From: Arcuatula senhousia
Lineage: Eukaryota > Mollusca > Bivalvia > Mytilida > Mytilidae
Direction: 5' to 3'
DNA length: 64,000 bases
NCBI GenBank assembly: GCA_963971305.1
Contig: OZ020311.1
Coordinates: 7,812,001-7,876,000, forward strand
Positions within the stretch are counted from its first letter, which is position 1; every line of letters begins with the position of its first letter. Shown piece after piece: positions 1-12,480 of this stretch. A model generated the notes under the pieces. That model saw only the letters and a program-made list of their open reading frames with translations. It had not been told where the DNA came from and did not search any database. The translations under genes and the position numbers were made by a program.

Positions 1-626
1 CAACATGGATTTTTAGATGTTTTTGAATACTTGGTCCTGGTCATCTAAAATATACGCCATTTGCTGAAATCAGGTTTCCTTTAACGTATACGGGTTCACA
101 TAGATTGATCAATATAAAATTGATTTTTCGGAAATTTTCATAACTAAATTTTGTTTTATGAAAATTTGAACAGCGACAACTCAAACTGAGCATGCATTTG
201 TTAATGAACGAACTGCAGTAATGTACCGTAAACACTACTATAACTGTGCCTGATGCGCTACGGTGTCAACAGGATACCAAATTATTCCACACTATTCTAT
301 GCTTATATTTGATATCTTCCTTGTGTCGCAACGATACTTGTTGGATCCTGTATGGTATGGGACTCAATGTGGATCTTACATTATTTACAGTTTTTGACAC
401 ATGCAGCAAATAAAGGACTGACAAAGCATATTTGTCAAATTCAACGCAGAGTGTAACTGAAAAAAAAAATGAATTACATGTACCTCTATTATATAACATA
501 AAAATCGGAAGGTTATACTAGAGAACAAACTCCACAAGCAGTCGCGTCTGAAATTTGCGCATGTCATAATTGTTAGGATAAACGGAAGTAAGAGAATTAC
601 GTGTTAATTTTGATCAATATCGCTTT
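1..626. other. No gene recognised
   Basis: AT-rich DNA. Open frames here are short, lack a domain or a signal peptide I can recognise, and overlap on both strands. I see nothing to annotate apart from the reverse-transcriptase relic that follows. Confidence 0.5.
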
Positions 627-850
627 TCATTGTTCCAAAATTTCATATAAATTTCCAGTGTATCCGGTAAAGGAAGACAAAACAAATTTATACGAAAAAC
701 CAACATCTTCACTTATTTGAGAGATAGAAATCCCATATTCGTCTACGAGTGCATGGTGTCTACCGTAAAATTTCTTGAGTGAAGACAGCATCCGTGGAAC
801 AACATAACCCTGTGTTAGCAATTTCTGTGTCAAATGTGACGCTCGTAATA
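627..850 (-). pseudogene. Retroelement reverse-transcriptase C-terminal fragment
   Basis: The minus strand encodes a 68-residue piece containing KFYGRHHALVDEYGISISQ. The corresponding region of the family A element occurs in another frame near 17080-17140. This is the segment downstream of the RT catalytic core. The catalytic motifs (LYTSIP, IPMGTNCAP, RYIDD) are absent, so this is a strongly 5'-truncated copy. The frame ends in TGA at 627 and upstream similarity fades near 850. Confident as a relic; the exact 5' break is uncertain. Confidence 0.7.
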
Positions 851-3800
851 TGCAATTGATTTGGCAGTGTCAGATTTCCTCACATTTAAAACATTATCAT
901 GACAATGAAACCGAAAAGACACGCTATGTGATAACATTATGGTTTAACTCTCGCTTGGTTTTTGTCCCAGAGTGCCAAGTCATCTTCAGTATAAAAGGTT
1001 TATGATTTTTATAGGTATGCAAACTTTCCCAGCGTTTTATTATTATTATTTTAATAATGGAAATTATTTTACGGATCTGACTTTAATAATTCGTTTATTA
1101 TCCTATACTTTCATCAAATACTTTCTGGTTGATAAAAGTACTTTGATTAAAATTTACAGCTTGTAATTGAAATATAATATCGTTTGACTGATGAGAAACA
1201 ATTTAGCCTTTATGTCAAACAAGTAGGCTTTTTCGTAAGCATTCTCTGATGAGGCAATCTAAAGTGACTATATGGGGTACTGCAACGAAAGACATCTCTA
1301 ATGTGAACAGTTTTGGGACCGATCAATTAACTTGAGGGAGGGGCTTGGTTTTTTGTTTCGTCCAAAAAAAAAATTCCGCGCGCAGAAAAAATAATTATTT
1401 TTTAAAGGTGTTGCGACAAACTATCTTTTTTCCAATATTAACACTATTTTATATTACAGAAATCCTTCTTCAGAATATTTTGTTTTCTTCACCTTTGCTG
1501 CCAATATATATTTTTCATCGTGTCCAGAAAATTAGAAAAACAAAAACAAAAAAAACAAGCCCCCCTCCCACTTCAAGTTAAGTACCACTTTTTATAAGAA
1601 ACATGCAAAAAGCGATTCATGGGTGGAAAGCCTACACCACTTTATTTTTTATATGTTACTCCTAGTAGCACCCTGATTCGATATCTTGTACTCTTTTTCC
1701 AAACAAGTAATAATAACTTTATTTGCAAATTACACCCATGGGGGTCAAGCAAACACAATACAACATATAACATATTTACATTCAAACAATGACATGTAAT
1801 TAATTAGATTAAACAAGCGTTGGTCCTGAGAGAAAAAATATATATAGAATGCATTGGAAAATTGTAAGAAAGGGAGATAACTCTTAAAATTGTCAATAAT
1901 TTCAATACAAACCATTGTAACAAAATGGCAAGATTTCTCCCAGGACCAGACAGTTATTAGCAAATTGTTATTTATTTCTTATTTTGTATACTTTGAATTA
2001 TCTTTTGTTAAAAATAAACCACTGTAGCCTTTTTATCGATGAATCACTTTTCTTCAATTTTGCATGATTCTTAGGTGGAGTACCACTTAAATGGTCGGTC
2101 CTTAACGTTACCTGAATATATGGATAAAACCCATCGAAATACATAGCAACAATCGTCTCAAAGTATATAGAATACATATACTCAAACTCGCATGAAAAAT
2201 ATAGAACTGAAATAAAGCAAAGACACATACTTTTTATTGCAAATTCATCCTTAAGTCACAAGCAGGCTTTGACCAGCGTTATATATTATAAGAATCTTTA
2301 GTCTATTAGTATTTGGGTTCAGCTGAAACACAGTGTGCTTACGTACTAAGGTTCTACTAAGAGACTATCTTAACCTGTTTTATAGCGAACCGTTTTGTTA
2401 TAACTGTTATTTAGATAGATCATAGTCTACAAGGCCGTCGGAAGGGAGTGCATTGGATGTGATCGTTTTCCCTTTTTTGGAAAAAAATAATGAAAAACTC
2501 TTTTGGAATGGACCAAAACTCACCAAAAGGTGCCCAAATTTAGAACTTTTTCTCCAGCCGGGGGTTGCGTTCTCCTATACCCTCGCCCGCAACACCATAT
2601 TTGAAAGCTAGCGACGGTACTGGTCTATAGTCGCATCACAAGCATATACACAACTTATGTCATGTACCATTCCTGGCTTAAACCGGAAAGACGAGAATTA
2701 CATTTTCCATCTTGTGCACAATGATCACCGACCGTTCCAATCCATCTTAAAGAAAGTAAAAGCGTTAAAATTTATATATATTTTAAACAGAGTCCATTTC
2801 TTAATCTTTATACAGTGTTGACAGAATATAAAGTATGGTTGTTTATTTAACTGGTACAGTAGAGGTGTACTATAGGGCAATCGAATGTGACCACCTAAGT
2901 CTAAAAATTGGTAGACAAAAAAATATCACAAAACAAATCGCAAAACACACACAAACACATCATATTACAGCTAAACCACAATAAGCAACGATAATTTTAG
3001 GTTTTTTTTTGTCAGACTGTCCTATATACGGTAATGAAGTTTTGGGTGAAAAAAAAACTTTTGTTTTGTTGAGCTTATATTTATAAGGGCTTTACTCTTA
3101 TACGTTTTATTTACTTTCTATTAAAGATAAAATCACGATTATTGGTAAGTTTTACGAAGATGAAATATTTTAAAAAGCCATGAATGTCTTTTAAACAGAG
3201 ACAACTCTCAAGAGATGAGTCTATCATTGTAACATCTCTATCATGGGGATTTTCGAACATTATAATTTCTGAATTTTGAGATTTTTATAAAGTACTTATT
3301 TTGTCGCTTTTCAGATTTTACAAATGATAAAACCCAGCAATAGTTACCGAAATGACAATAATAAATACATGTTTTGGTAATTTGATATGAGATCAAAAAC
3401 GAGTGAAAGAAAAATTAATATTTGATATTGAGATTTAATAATTGTATGGAAGCTATCAATTTACTGTTTATAACTTATTTTATGTAAAACCATGGACATG
3501 CAAAGATTTATATTTTTAAAGATAAGCTACAGAAGAGTGGTAACAAAAAATTAAAGAGGGGTCCTCACAAAATATACAAGAAAAATAACATGACATTTTT
3601 TTTTTAAATATATGAAAAGCAAAACAAAAGCTAAAAATAAATGTGTTGTAAAATCTGGATCTACAAACTTATTTCAATAACTCTGGATAGCTCGTATATA
3701 AAAGGGAATAAGGGGCCTTTTTTCTGCTAAAACCTTACCTAGACGCGGGTCCAAGGAAAGGCATACTAGACGTACGCCCCCTTAAATGGACAAAAAATAT

Positions 3801-5157
3801 GTTTGTTTGTACAAAATCCACGTACAAACGCTTTTAGATTTTCACAAATTCATGCCCCCTAACTAAAATAGTAAAATCCTAAAACAGTAAAATAATAAAA
3901 ATCAGAATAAAAAAAAAGATTTGATCACTCAAATAAGAAAACATAAAATTGCATCGTATTATAATAACGTGTATGAATTCAAAGACATTAATTCCATAGA
4001 CATTAACAAAATACACATGTAGCTCATAAAGCATAAAACCAATTGTAATGTGTCAAATAGTCAAAAGTAAAAGTCAAAGTCAAAGTTGAGAACCGTATGA
4101 GAGTTTATTTTTCTATTTATCGGTGTTTCATGTTATATTATACTGCATTGTTTATCCCAATCAAATACTTAATAAATTGAAAAAAGTATGAAGAAAATGG
4201 ATGGTTTTGACATAAAAATAAAGAACAATGTATGTTAAGAGCATGCTTTAACACTCAAAATATACCGGTATATTGTACTTTAAAATAATGAAAAATTGGA
4301 CAAAAGTGGCGTATGTGATTTGCTGAAAACATGAAGAATTGTGTAAAAAAATGTGCAATATTTCAATAGTTTTTGGTAAATCTATGTTTGAGTCACTATC
4401 AATACCACGAAGATACATATTTCATATTTTCAGCTCAATTCAATGTAACTTTGAATTTTGGGGGTTAAATAATTCTTTTTCAGTCATTGTCCTTCTCACA
4501 AGCCAAGATTTTTCACGATCAGCGTAAAAACAATTTTGGCAGTTTTTTGGTATGATACAGGTACAACTATTGTACTGTATAGCAATGACAATTTTAACCA
4601 GGATAATAATACAATTGGATAATGCATTACCAAAAGACAACGGGTGCATCTAAAATCGTTATTTCAATCCTAGTCTTGGAATTCCAAAAATGTCACTGCA
4701 GAACTGTTCCAATTATACTATACATTGACAAATAATAAAGCGTTGAACAGCCAGGTTGGAGTCAGGCAGTGTGCCTTGTGATAGCTAAGGCCTCTCTATA
4801 ATAAAGACATTGAATAAGACGTTATGTTCCAAACTGTGCATTTGTCGTTGTTATTGTGAACATATAGAGTTTTAAAGACGGACAGATAAAAACTCCCCGT
4901 CGTTAGGTAATTGAGTTATCCATTTTAGGACTAAAACTCACGGGGAGCATTATTTAGAGAACATTATCTCAAATAATGGAGTAATGTAATAAAATATAGA
5001 TTTACAACTGACAATGCACCACCCCTAATTTTACCCTATTACGCCGAGACGTGACTTCTACCAAACACTTGATATTTGGGTAATGTTTAGTGTTTTGATA
5101 TGCTGTAAAATAAGCCGTGAAGCACGTGAAGCTATAGATTGGCACCACACACGCTGC
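851..5157. other. Gene-free AT-rich stretch
   Basis: No convincing coding exon. Frames are short and rich in Phe, Ile, Asn and Lys, as expected from AT-rich DNA. There is a GC-richer patch near 2430-2600. A possible hairpin has arms CTCCCCGT (about 4892) and ACGGGGAG (about 4941), 41 bases apart. I cannot assign a role to either. Confidence 0.5.
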
Positions 5158-5167
5158 CAATAATATT

Positions 5168-5460
5168 TAAGTCGCCCAAAACGAAGTTTTGGAGACTTAT
5201 TGTTTTTGCACCGTTTCTTATTATTAAGTCGCCCAAAACAAAGTTTGGGAGACTTATTGTTTTTGCACCGTTTCTTATTATTATTATTATTATTAAGTCG
5301 CCCAAAACAAAGTTTGGGAGACTTATTGTTTTTGCACCGTTTCTTATTATTAAGTCGCCCAAAACAAAGTTTGGGAGACTTATTGTTTTTGCACCGTTTC
5401 TTATTATTATTAAGTCGCCCAAAACTAAGTTTTGGCGACTTATTGTTTTTACCCCGTTTC

Positions 5461-5496
<36 letters not shown>

Positions 5497-5500
5497 TTCT
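5168..5500. repeat. AAGTCGCCC hairpin minisatellite with TTA microsatellite
   Basis: Five head-to-tail units start at 5168, 5225, 5294, 5351 and 5411. Each holds AAGTCGCCCAAAAC followed closely by its near reverse complement ending GACTTATTG, then GCACCGTTTC and a run of TTA. Unit lengths are 57, 69, 57 and 60 bp, so they differ by multiples of three through the TTA run. A long (TTA)n tract follows at about 5461-5495. Because the period is a multiple of three, several frames stay open by chance; these are not genes. Confidence 0.9.
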
Positions 5501-5504
5501 TAAC

Positions 5505-6102
5505 AGTTACTTTTCCGGAGGATTGCCGTAGCAGTGATTGAGATAGGGGCTTGATATTTGGCACACATATAGATCATCTAAAGCGGGGTTGCAGTGGTCG
5601 GACAAATGTGTCAAAATGGCCGCCATTTCAAAATGGCTGCCGTTCTAAAAATAGTAACATCAAGAAATATTTATCGGATCATCTTCAAAATGTTATCTAA
5701 GGGTAAATAGGGTGTCTTGATCTCAAATCTGGAATCAAAATTTTTGTCCGAGCGGTCGTTTCAAAATGGCGGCCATGTAACAACACCCGCCCCCCATGAA
5801 AAATCATCAATTTTGTCCGAAGGTATAGTCTGACATGCTTTGAATGAGATTAATGAAACTTTGCAGAGTGATTAAGCACCATCTGAAGTTGTGCAAGTGG
5901 TTTGGAAATTTTCAAAATGGCCGCCGTTTCAAAATGGCGGCCAAAAATCGGCAAATTTTCAAAGTGGTCGGATTTCAACGAAATTTGATTTCTAGGCATA
6001 TTTTGATGCACAGAATTGAATGGAATACTATCAAAAGGCAATTTTGGGCGACTTGTGTGTTGGCATCCCAACACGATTATTTTTAATTATTATTATTATT
6101 AT
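5505..6102. repeat. Diverged leading copy of the 450-bp tandem repeat
   Basis: Shares with the array downstream the paired ATGGCCGCC...ATGGCGGCC motif, the ACACCCGCCCCCC stretch (about 5785) and the ending GGGCGACTTGTGTGTTGGCATCCCAACAC (about 6047). It opens differently, with TTTTCCGGAGGATTGCC, so it is a diverged or chimeric copy that joins the minisatellite to the array. Confidence 0.75.
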
Positions 6103-7935
6103 TCTTCTGATTCTTTATCGTAAAGTTGTCCTCCCTAATACAAGAAAATGGTTCAAGGAAATTGAATAACACTTGTTGGATTGGATAGTGGGTCACTCAA
6201 AGGCGTGTAATCAAGTTTTGAAATTTTCAAGATGGCCGCCGTTTCAAAATGGCGGCCGTCGGAAAAAGTGGGCGGAAATTTTTTTTTCATCGGATCGTCT
6301 TGAAAATTGGTCATCTGGGTTAAACGGGTATGCTGAATTCAAATCTGCGACCAGATTTGAAATCCGACTTCCGGTTTCAAAATGGCGGCCATTTTACTAC
6401 ACCCGCCCCCTTAGAAATGTGAACTTTGTCCAATTTCAATGAAATTTTATTTCTATACATATTTTATTGCACTGAATGGGAAGAAAAAGTATCCAAGGCG
6501 ATTTTGGGCGACTTGTGTGTTGGCATCCCAACACAAATTATAGCTAGTTATTATTATTATTATTCTTCTTCTGATTCTTTATCGTAAAGTTGTCCTCCCT
6601 AATACAAGAAAATGGTCCAAGGAAATTGAATAACTCTTGTGAGATTGGATAGTGGGTCACTCAAAGTTGTGTAATGCACTTTTAAAATTTTCAAGATGGC
6701 CGCCGTTTCAAAATGGCGGCCATCGGAAAAAGTGGGCGGAAATTTTTTTTTCATCGGATCGTCTTGAAAATTGGTCATCTGGGTAAAGCGGGTATGCTGA
6801 ACTCAAATCTGCGACCGGATTTGGAATCCAACTTACGGTTTCAAAATGGCGGCCATTTTACTACACCCGCCCCCCTTAGAAATGTAAACTTTATCCGATT
6901 TCAATGAAATTTTATTTCTATACATATTTTATTGCACTGAATGGGAAGAAAAAGTATCCAAGGCGATTTTGGGCGACTTGTGTGTTGGCATCCCAACACA
7001 AATTATAGCTTGTTATTCTTCTGATTCTTTATCGTAAAGTTGTCCTCCCTAATACAAGAAAACGGTCCAAGGAAATTGAATGACACTTGTGAGATTGGAT
7101 AGTGGGTCACTCAAAGTTGTGTAATGCACTTTTGAAATTTTCAACATGGCCGCCGTTTCAAAATGGCGGCCATCGGAAAAAGTGGGCGGAATTTTTTTTT
7201 TCATCGGATCGTGTTGAAAATTGGTCATCTGGGTAAAGCGGGTATGCTGAACTCAAATCTGCGACCGGATTTGAAATCCGACTTACGGTTTCAAAATGGC
7301 GGCCATTTTACTACACCCGCCCCCCTAAAAATGTCAACTTTGTCCGATTTCAACGAAATTTGATTTCTAGACTTATTTTGATGCACTGATTTGAATTGAA
7401 CTCTATCCAAGGCGATTTTGGGCGACTTGTGTGTTGGCATCCCAACACAATTATACCTAGTTATTATTATTATTATTCTTATTATTATTATTCTTCTGAT
7501 TCTTTATCGAGAATTTGTCCTCCCTAATACAAGAAAACGGTTCAAGGAAATTGAATAACACTTTTTGGATTGGATAGTGGGTCACTCAAAGTTGTGTAAT
7601 GCACTTTTAAAATTTTCAAGATGGCCGCCGTTTCAAAATGGCGGCCGTCGGAAAAAGTGGGCGGAAAAATTTTTTTCATCGGATCGTCTTGAAAATTGGT
7701 CATCTGGGTAAAGCGGGTATGCTGAGCTCAAATCTGCGACCGGATTTGAAATCCGACTTACAGTTTCAAAATGGCGGCCATTTTACTACACCCGCCCCCC
7801 TGAAAATGTCAACTTAGTCCGATTTCAACGAAATTTGATTTCTAGACTTATTTTGACGCACTGATTTGAATGGAACTCTATCCAAGGCGATTTTGGGCGA
7901 CTTGTGTGTTGGCATCCCAACACAATTATACCTAG
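6103..7935. repeat. Tandem array, four copies of a 450-475 bp unit
   Basis: Units begin at TTCTGATTCTTTATCG near 6103, 6566, 7014 and 7489, giving periods of about 463, 448 and 475 bp. Each contains ATGGCCGCCGTTTCAAAATGG, then TTTTCATCGGATCGT, ACACCCGCCCCC and a terminal GCGATTTTGGGCGACTTG followed by the hairpin TGTGTTGG-CATC-CCAACACA. Copies differ mainly by substitutions and by TTA-run length. The terminal GGGCGACTT is the inverted counterpart of the AAGTCGCCC that opens the minisatellite at 5168, so 5168-7935 may be one element. No conserved open frame spans the units; I read it as non-autonomous repeat DNA. Confidence 0.9.
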
Positions 7936-8039
7936 TTTAATTTGATTTCCTTTTTTGGAATTATATTTTGAACCAGCTCAAATAACGAATAAGGACGTAA
8001 AATATTATCATTTCATTTATTTATTTTAATCGTACATAG

Positions 8040-8080
8040 GAAAGGAAAAGAGGCTCCCAGGAGCCTGAATCACTGGTCAT
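8040..8080 (-). repeat. Terminal fragment of the AGCTCACC-type element
   Basis: On the minus strand the sequence GTGATTCAGGCTCC-TGG-GAGCCTCTTTTCC matches the right-hand end of the element at 47710-49787 (GCGATTCAGGCTC...GAGCCTCTTG). Only the terminal hairpin is recognisable here. Confidence 0.6.
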
Positions 8081-8149
8081 GAAGTGGTAAGGGTCTCTTC
8101 TACAGGTTTAATCTGACAACTCCGACTTATAGAAGGTTTTTATCAAGCA

Positions 8150-8417
8150 TGTGTGTTCGTTGGTGTTTTACGCCCTTTATCGACACACCTGGGCCATGAA
8201 GGGCGGCCAGTTTTAATGGTGGAAGAAACCGGAGTACCCGGAGTAAACCACCGACCTTTGGCAGGTAACTGACAAACCTAATCACATACAGTTGGGGGAG
8301 TCCTTTTTGTGGAATACACACGGGACTCGAACACCAGATGAGAGGTGATCGGCTAATGATCAATAGTGTGTGTGGTATTCAAACCAGCGCCTTAGACCAC
8401 TCGGCCAAACAGACCCC
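8150..8417 (-). mobile_element. tRNA-derived SINE, near full length
   Basis: Read on the minus strand from 8417, the element opens with a tRNA-like head: TTTGGCCGAGTGGTCTAAGG fits an A box of the Leu/Ser tRNA type, and GGTGTTCGAGTCCCG, about 60 bases on, fits a B box. A body follows with GGTCGGTGGTTTACTCCGGG, then GTACTCCGGTTTCTTCCACC, and a tail near AAGGGCGTAAAACACC. The body recurs at 60180-60346, which confirms it as a dispersed SINE. The central block resembles a SINE core described as shared among distant animals; that link is from memory. No clean target duplication was found. Confidence 0.85.
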
Positions 8418-8469
8418 CTTTTCTGTTCAAGATATGCTTTGATTCGATAATAGATTAAAACACTCGTTG

Positions 8470-8790
8470 GCTTTGCCGCAGGTTCATTGCGACAAGCAGG
8501 AACTGCTCAACCTTCTGGAGCACCTGGGCCCGGTTCCGTAAAACATTTCAAATTTGAGAATTTCCTTCACTCAAATTATCTCTTGGGAAAATTCTATATA
8601 AATTTGAGAAAATACTCAAAGTTAAGATGTTTTATGAAATCCAGGCTTTGGTTCCCTCCCATTTCAATGCGAAATCTGGTTGTTGATTGCATTCATTTGT
8701 TTTCTGTGGGTTTTATTATGGTTGTTTCATTGAATTGTTGCTATTTTTGCCTTGGAGTTTCGACAAGTGCCCCAATATGATCTCGTTTCA
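8470..8790 (+). repeat. Dispersed repeat, GACAAGCAGGAACTGC family (C)
   Basis: Begins with GACAAGCAGGAACTGCTCAA and a CTGGAGCACCTGGGCCC stretch. The opening resembles copies at 16013, 17953, 20640-20930 (inverted) and 30830. It ends in a T-rich part with TTTCGACAAGTGCCCC. No coding capacity is evident; the 97-codon frame through it has no recognisable domain. Confidence 0.55.
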
Positions 8791-9201
8791 ATATAATTTT
8801 GTAATATTTATATTTTGTACTCTTAATTTATAACTTTGTTGTATAAAACTTATGATTCCTTTTGAGATTTTTGTCTTAATACTTAAAAGTTTAATAATTT
8901 TGTTCGATTCTGTCCATCCTCACTGTCGCATTTATCATAATGATATATGTATGTTGCACAAGGCTATGTTCTGTTCAGACATAAGCCCAACTGTTGAACA
9001 TATGTTAAACACTGTCTGCATATGGTATTTTATGTTAAACATGTATGTATATCAGTGTTCACGGCTGCTATCTCAAGCAACTCATTGCAGATAAATAAAG
9101 TTTAATGAAAGTACGACGAGCACTTAGATCTTGTCGTCAAATAAAGACCGAATGATTCATGGGTTTTGTAATATGGTAGGCCGTATTGAAAAAAGACCGA
9201 A

Positions 9202-10162
9202 CACATGGGGATGTTGTAAATATTACGATCTTTTAAAAGATATCTGAAAAATTATTCATAATCATATAGAGTAATATGATAAAATTAGTAATAAGTTATG
9301 CATCGTTCTTTGTTTATTAAATGTTTTTCAAATTTTAATATGGCGATGAATTTATTATGAAGTAGAAAAAAAATCTATTTTGAAAGTTATATCTAATAAA
9401 GTTATACAAGGGAATAATACTCTTTTGGAATAGATGCATATTTAATGTGGATATATTTTTCAATTTTTCATAACATTATTTGGTCATAAAGATTATTAAA
9501 CTCCGATGATATCTTTAATTCCTGTCAGTTTACCTTAATATTTATTGTTATGGCCATGATACAATCTTTTGACACCTGTGTTGAAAAAAAGCAAAAAAAT
9601 GCCTTTTCATGTTTTTTGCTTAAAATTTACATATGAAATATCAATATTGTTGTTAATTTATTATTTTCCATGTATAGATTTAATATAAAAATAAACATTA
9701 ATGTCATTTACGCAAATTTGTATTTTTCAACTTCACATTTTAAAATCTGATCTTTTATTAACTGATAAATAGCTTCGGTTATTTATTTCTTCGTTTTGGC
9801 ATTTATATATGGAGATTTCAACTCAATGCTAGTTAGATAAAGGAGTAAATTTTTATAAATGGCTCGTGCACTGACCCGACCCGCGGTCTACCGAGGCCAT
9901 TGGAAAATTATGATAATCTGCGCTCACTTAAATGAGATATTAAAGACCACCGAACCTTATATCAAAATCATTACATATATTCTGGCAAATTAATTGAATA
10001 CATGGGATGTTGTAAATATTACGATCTGTTTAAAGTTATCTGAAAATTATTCATAATCATATAAAGTAATATGATATAATTAGCAATAAGTTATGCACCA
10101 GGCTTTGTTTATTAAATGTTTTTTTCTTCAAATTTTCATATGGCAATGAATTTATAAAAAGA
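9202..10162. repeat. Pair of direct repeats of about 160 bp
   Basis: Positions 9202-9365 and 10000-10162 share a long similar run starting ACATGGG(G)ATGTTGTAAATATTACGATC and continuing through ATTCATAATCATAT, AAGTTATGCA and TTTGTTTATTAAATGTTTTT. The copies are in the same orientation, about 800 bp apart, with scattered substitutions and small indels. Both flanks also carry RRAGACCGA-like phrases. This is either an old local duplication or two copies of a dispersed repeat. Confidence 0.7.
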
Positions 10163-10442
10163 CTAACGCTTCTCATACCTAATGACTGGCATAAAAAGAC
10201 CACCGATTCTCATAGCGAAATCATTATACTGTTATCAACCAGGAACTGTGAAATGATGTTGTGAGACATATAAGAGATATAGAGCGAAACAAAAAACTAA
10301 ATTAGAGACAATATGAGTCGTGTTTTCTTATCATTTAACCTTGGTCAAAAGGCCACACACGGGACAAATGTGTTGGATAAAAAAAATCAGAAAAAAATAG
10401 CTCTAGCCCTTAAATCAAATAAGTTTTTTTTTTCACCTTGTC

Positions 10443-11100
10443 TCACTCCTGTTTCACACATAACCTAGTCAGACATACAGTTATTAAAAAAAGGATTTCT
10501 TTGAAGCAGAGGGTCAGTGTGCTTTCTATAGGGTAACAATTTGGTAATGATGTGCCAGCCCCGGGTAGCTGGGATACTGAAGAGTTTTTAAAATAGAGAA
10601 AGAAAGTTGGACATTTTGAAATATAAACACCACAGACAGGAAAAATTAACAATTTGAAAATTAAATTAAAGTCCAACTTTTATCGTATCTATTTTATTTT
10701 AAATGCATGTACCAAGTCAGGACCATTGCTGCCTCCAATTTGTCCGGTATGTTTTCCTTGTTTTGTCTTATCTCGTGAACATTTGAGATTCATTCTCCAA
10801 GTTCGGTAATTTTGTTATAACCTTTTATTTACTGAGATGGCCACCTGAGTGAAATTCTAGATGTAGATCCAAAAATGACAACCCAAACCGGAGAGCCATC
10901 ATACATATATCTTGAAATGATATGAAAGGACCCTGCCTCTTTCGCCTCCTTGTTCTATACAAGTTCCTGAAGTTCAGTCTAGTAAGAGTATAAAACAGGT
11001 CGGCAAGGAGAGCTTCACAGAGTTCCAGGTATAGGTAAATAATAAGATTTTGAAAGACCGTCAATAACTGAAAATAATCAATTCTAAAAAAAATACACAT
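10443..11100 (-). pseudogene. Family B reverse-transcriptase relic, rearranged
   Basis: Minus-strand frames contain LLADLFYTLTRLNFRNLY, then SFLDLHLEFHSGGHLSK, matching parts of the family B RT at 33070-33950. Further on (10443-10676) only scraps such as NFIFKLLIFPVCGVYIS remain. The RYIDD catalytic box is missing, and order and frame are broken. Between about 10683 and 10830 a family B 3' tail lies in the opposite (plus) orientation, with GTACCAAGTCAGGACCATTG, so the relic has been rearranged or inserted into. Confidence 0.65.
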
Positions 11101-11564
11101 GACGTTGGTTATCAGAACCTACTTGGTTTTATGCTATGTAACTAAAAGAATAATAACGTTTACAACACCCATAAATAACGGTAAACAATCAAGAACAAAT
11201 CAGATATCCTATGGGGACCATCAAAAACGTTATACGATTTCAGTAATTGAGACATACAAGAAAAAAACGAGCTTATTTCAATTCAAGTAATTCAATATAT
11301 TATTTACATTTAAAATCATAGCAGGAGACTTTAAGTTGGTCTCGTTCTTCAGACAATATATTTTTGTATTGGGATATTTATGGAAATTGAGCTGTCACGA
11401 TGGCATCGAATAAATAATCCATGTTTAGGACAGTCCAATTAATTACCACTGTTTGTAATAGGTGGTCTTAATCAATTGTTGGTTTAATTTTTTTTATTTG
11501 CAAAAAGCAAAATTTTGAATATAACTACCTACATTCATGTTGTATTAGTTCGATGTTAATTTGG

Positions 11565-12480
11565 ACTGAGATGAATGAAGCACTTGAATATCAGAAGTCC
11601 GAGGAGCAAAGACATATCAGCAAAATGAAGAAACACACAAAGCAGGAAAACACTTAACTGTAATCACTTTGATCAGACTATTAGACCAAGGTTAAAAGAA
11701 AATATGTCGCATACAATCTCTTAGTCTAAAACATTGGTGAAAAATTCTAAATTATGTAATTCTTCCTTCGTTATCAGCCATTGGTGAAAAATTCAAAATT
11801 ATGTAAGACGTAATTGTTAATGATCGTTTTGATTAGTGCTTGGCAGGTTTTTATACTGAGATCATCACCTGAATATACCTATCGTGTTGTGTTCTGTGTA
11901 ACTACCATACTTTAAGAACGCATTGTAAGAGGAAGGTTTGGGGCGTCTTAAAATCAAATGTAATTTATCATTTAGACTGAGATGAATGAAGCACTTGGAT
12001 ATCAGAAGTCCGGGAAGACAAAGAAAAAACAACAAAAATGAAGAAACACACAATGCAGGAAACACTTAACTGTAATCACTTTGAGCATACAATTAGACCA
12101 CGTTTAAAAGAAAATATGTCGCATACAATCTCTTAGTCTAAAACATTCTTCCTTCGTTATCAGCCATTGGTGAAAAATTCTATATTAGTAAGACGTAATT
12201 GTTAGTGATCGTTTTGATTAGTTTTTGGCAAGTTATTGTACTGAGATCATCACCTGAATATACCTACCGTGTTGTGTTTTGTGTTGCTACCAGACCCTAA
12301 GATCGCAATGTAAAAGGAAGGTTTGGCGCGTCATAAAATCAAATCTTATCAATCATTTTTTTTCAAATTCCTGTACCCAGTCAGGACCATTGAGATCTTA
12401 AATGTATCTTGCATGTCTTTATTTTTTGTCTTTTTCTTTGGACACTGAGATTAATCCTCCAAACTTTGTAATTACCTTTA
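11565..12480 (+). repeat. Family B retroelement 3' tail, tandemly duplicated
   Basis: Two head-to-tail copies begin with ACTGAGATGAATGAAGCACTTG at 11565 and 11976, a period of 411 bp. Each contains CTTCCTTCGTTATCAGCCA, which corresponds to the last codons of the family B RT frame (minus strand near 33100), then ATACTGAGATCATCACCTGAATA and the GTTGTGTT...AAGGAAGGTTTGG tail. The second copy runs on through TGTACCCAGTCAGGACCATTG to a TTTGTAATTACCTTTATT end near 12480. No RT domain is present, so these are extreme 5' truncations of the element. Confidence 0.75.

Noticed and set aside
5058..5564. A 168-codon minus-strand frame (and long plus-strand frames) of repeated KNNKSPKL.FGRLNN units
   Set aside because: It is the AAGTCGCCC minisatellite; unit lengths are multiples of three, so several frames stay open on both strands by arithmetic.
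5844..7363. Recurrent frames containing NGGHFTTPAPL or similar
   Set aside because: They repeat in every unit of the 450-bp array, shift frame between copies and lack any domain.
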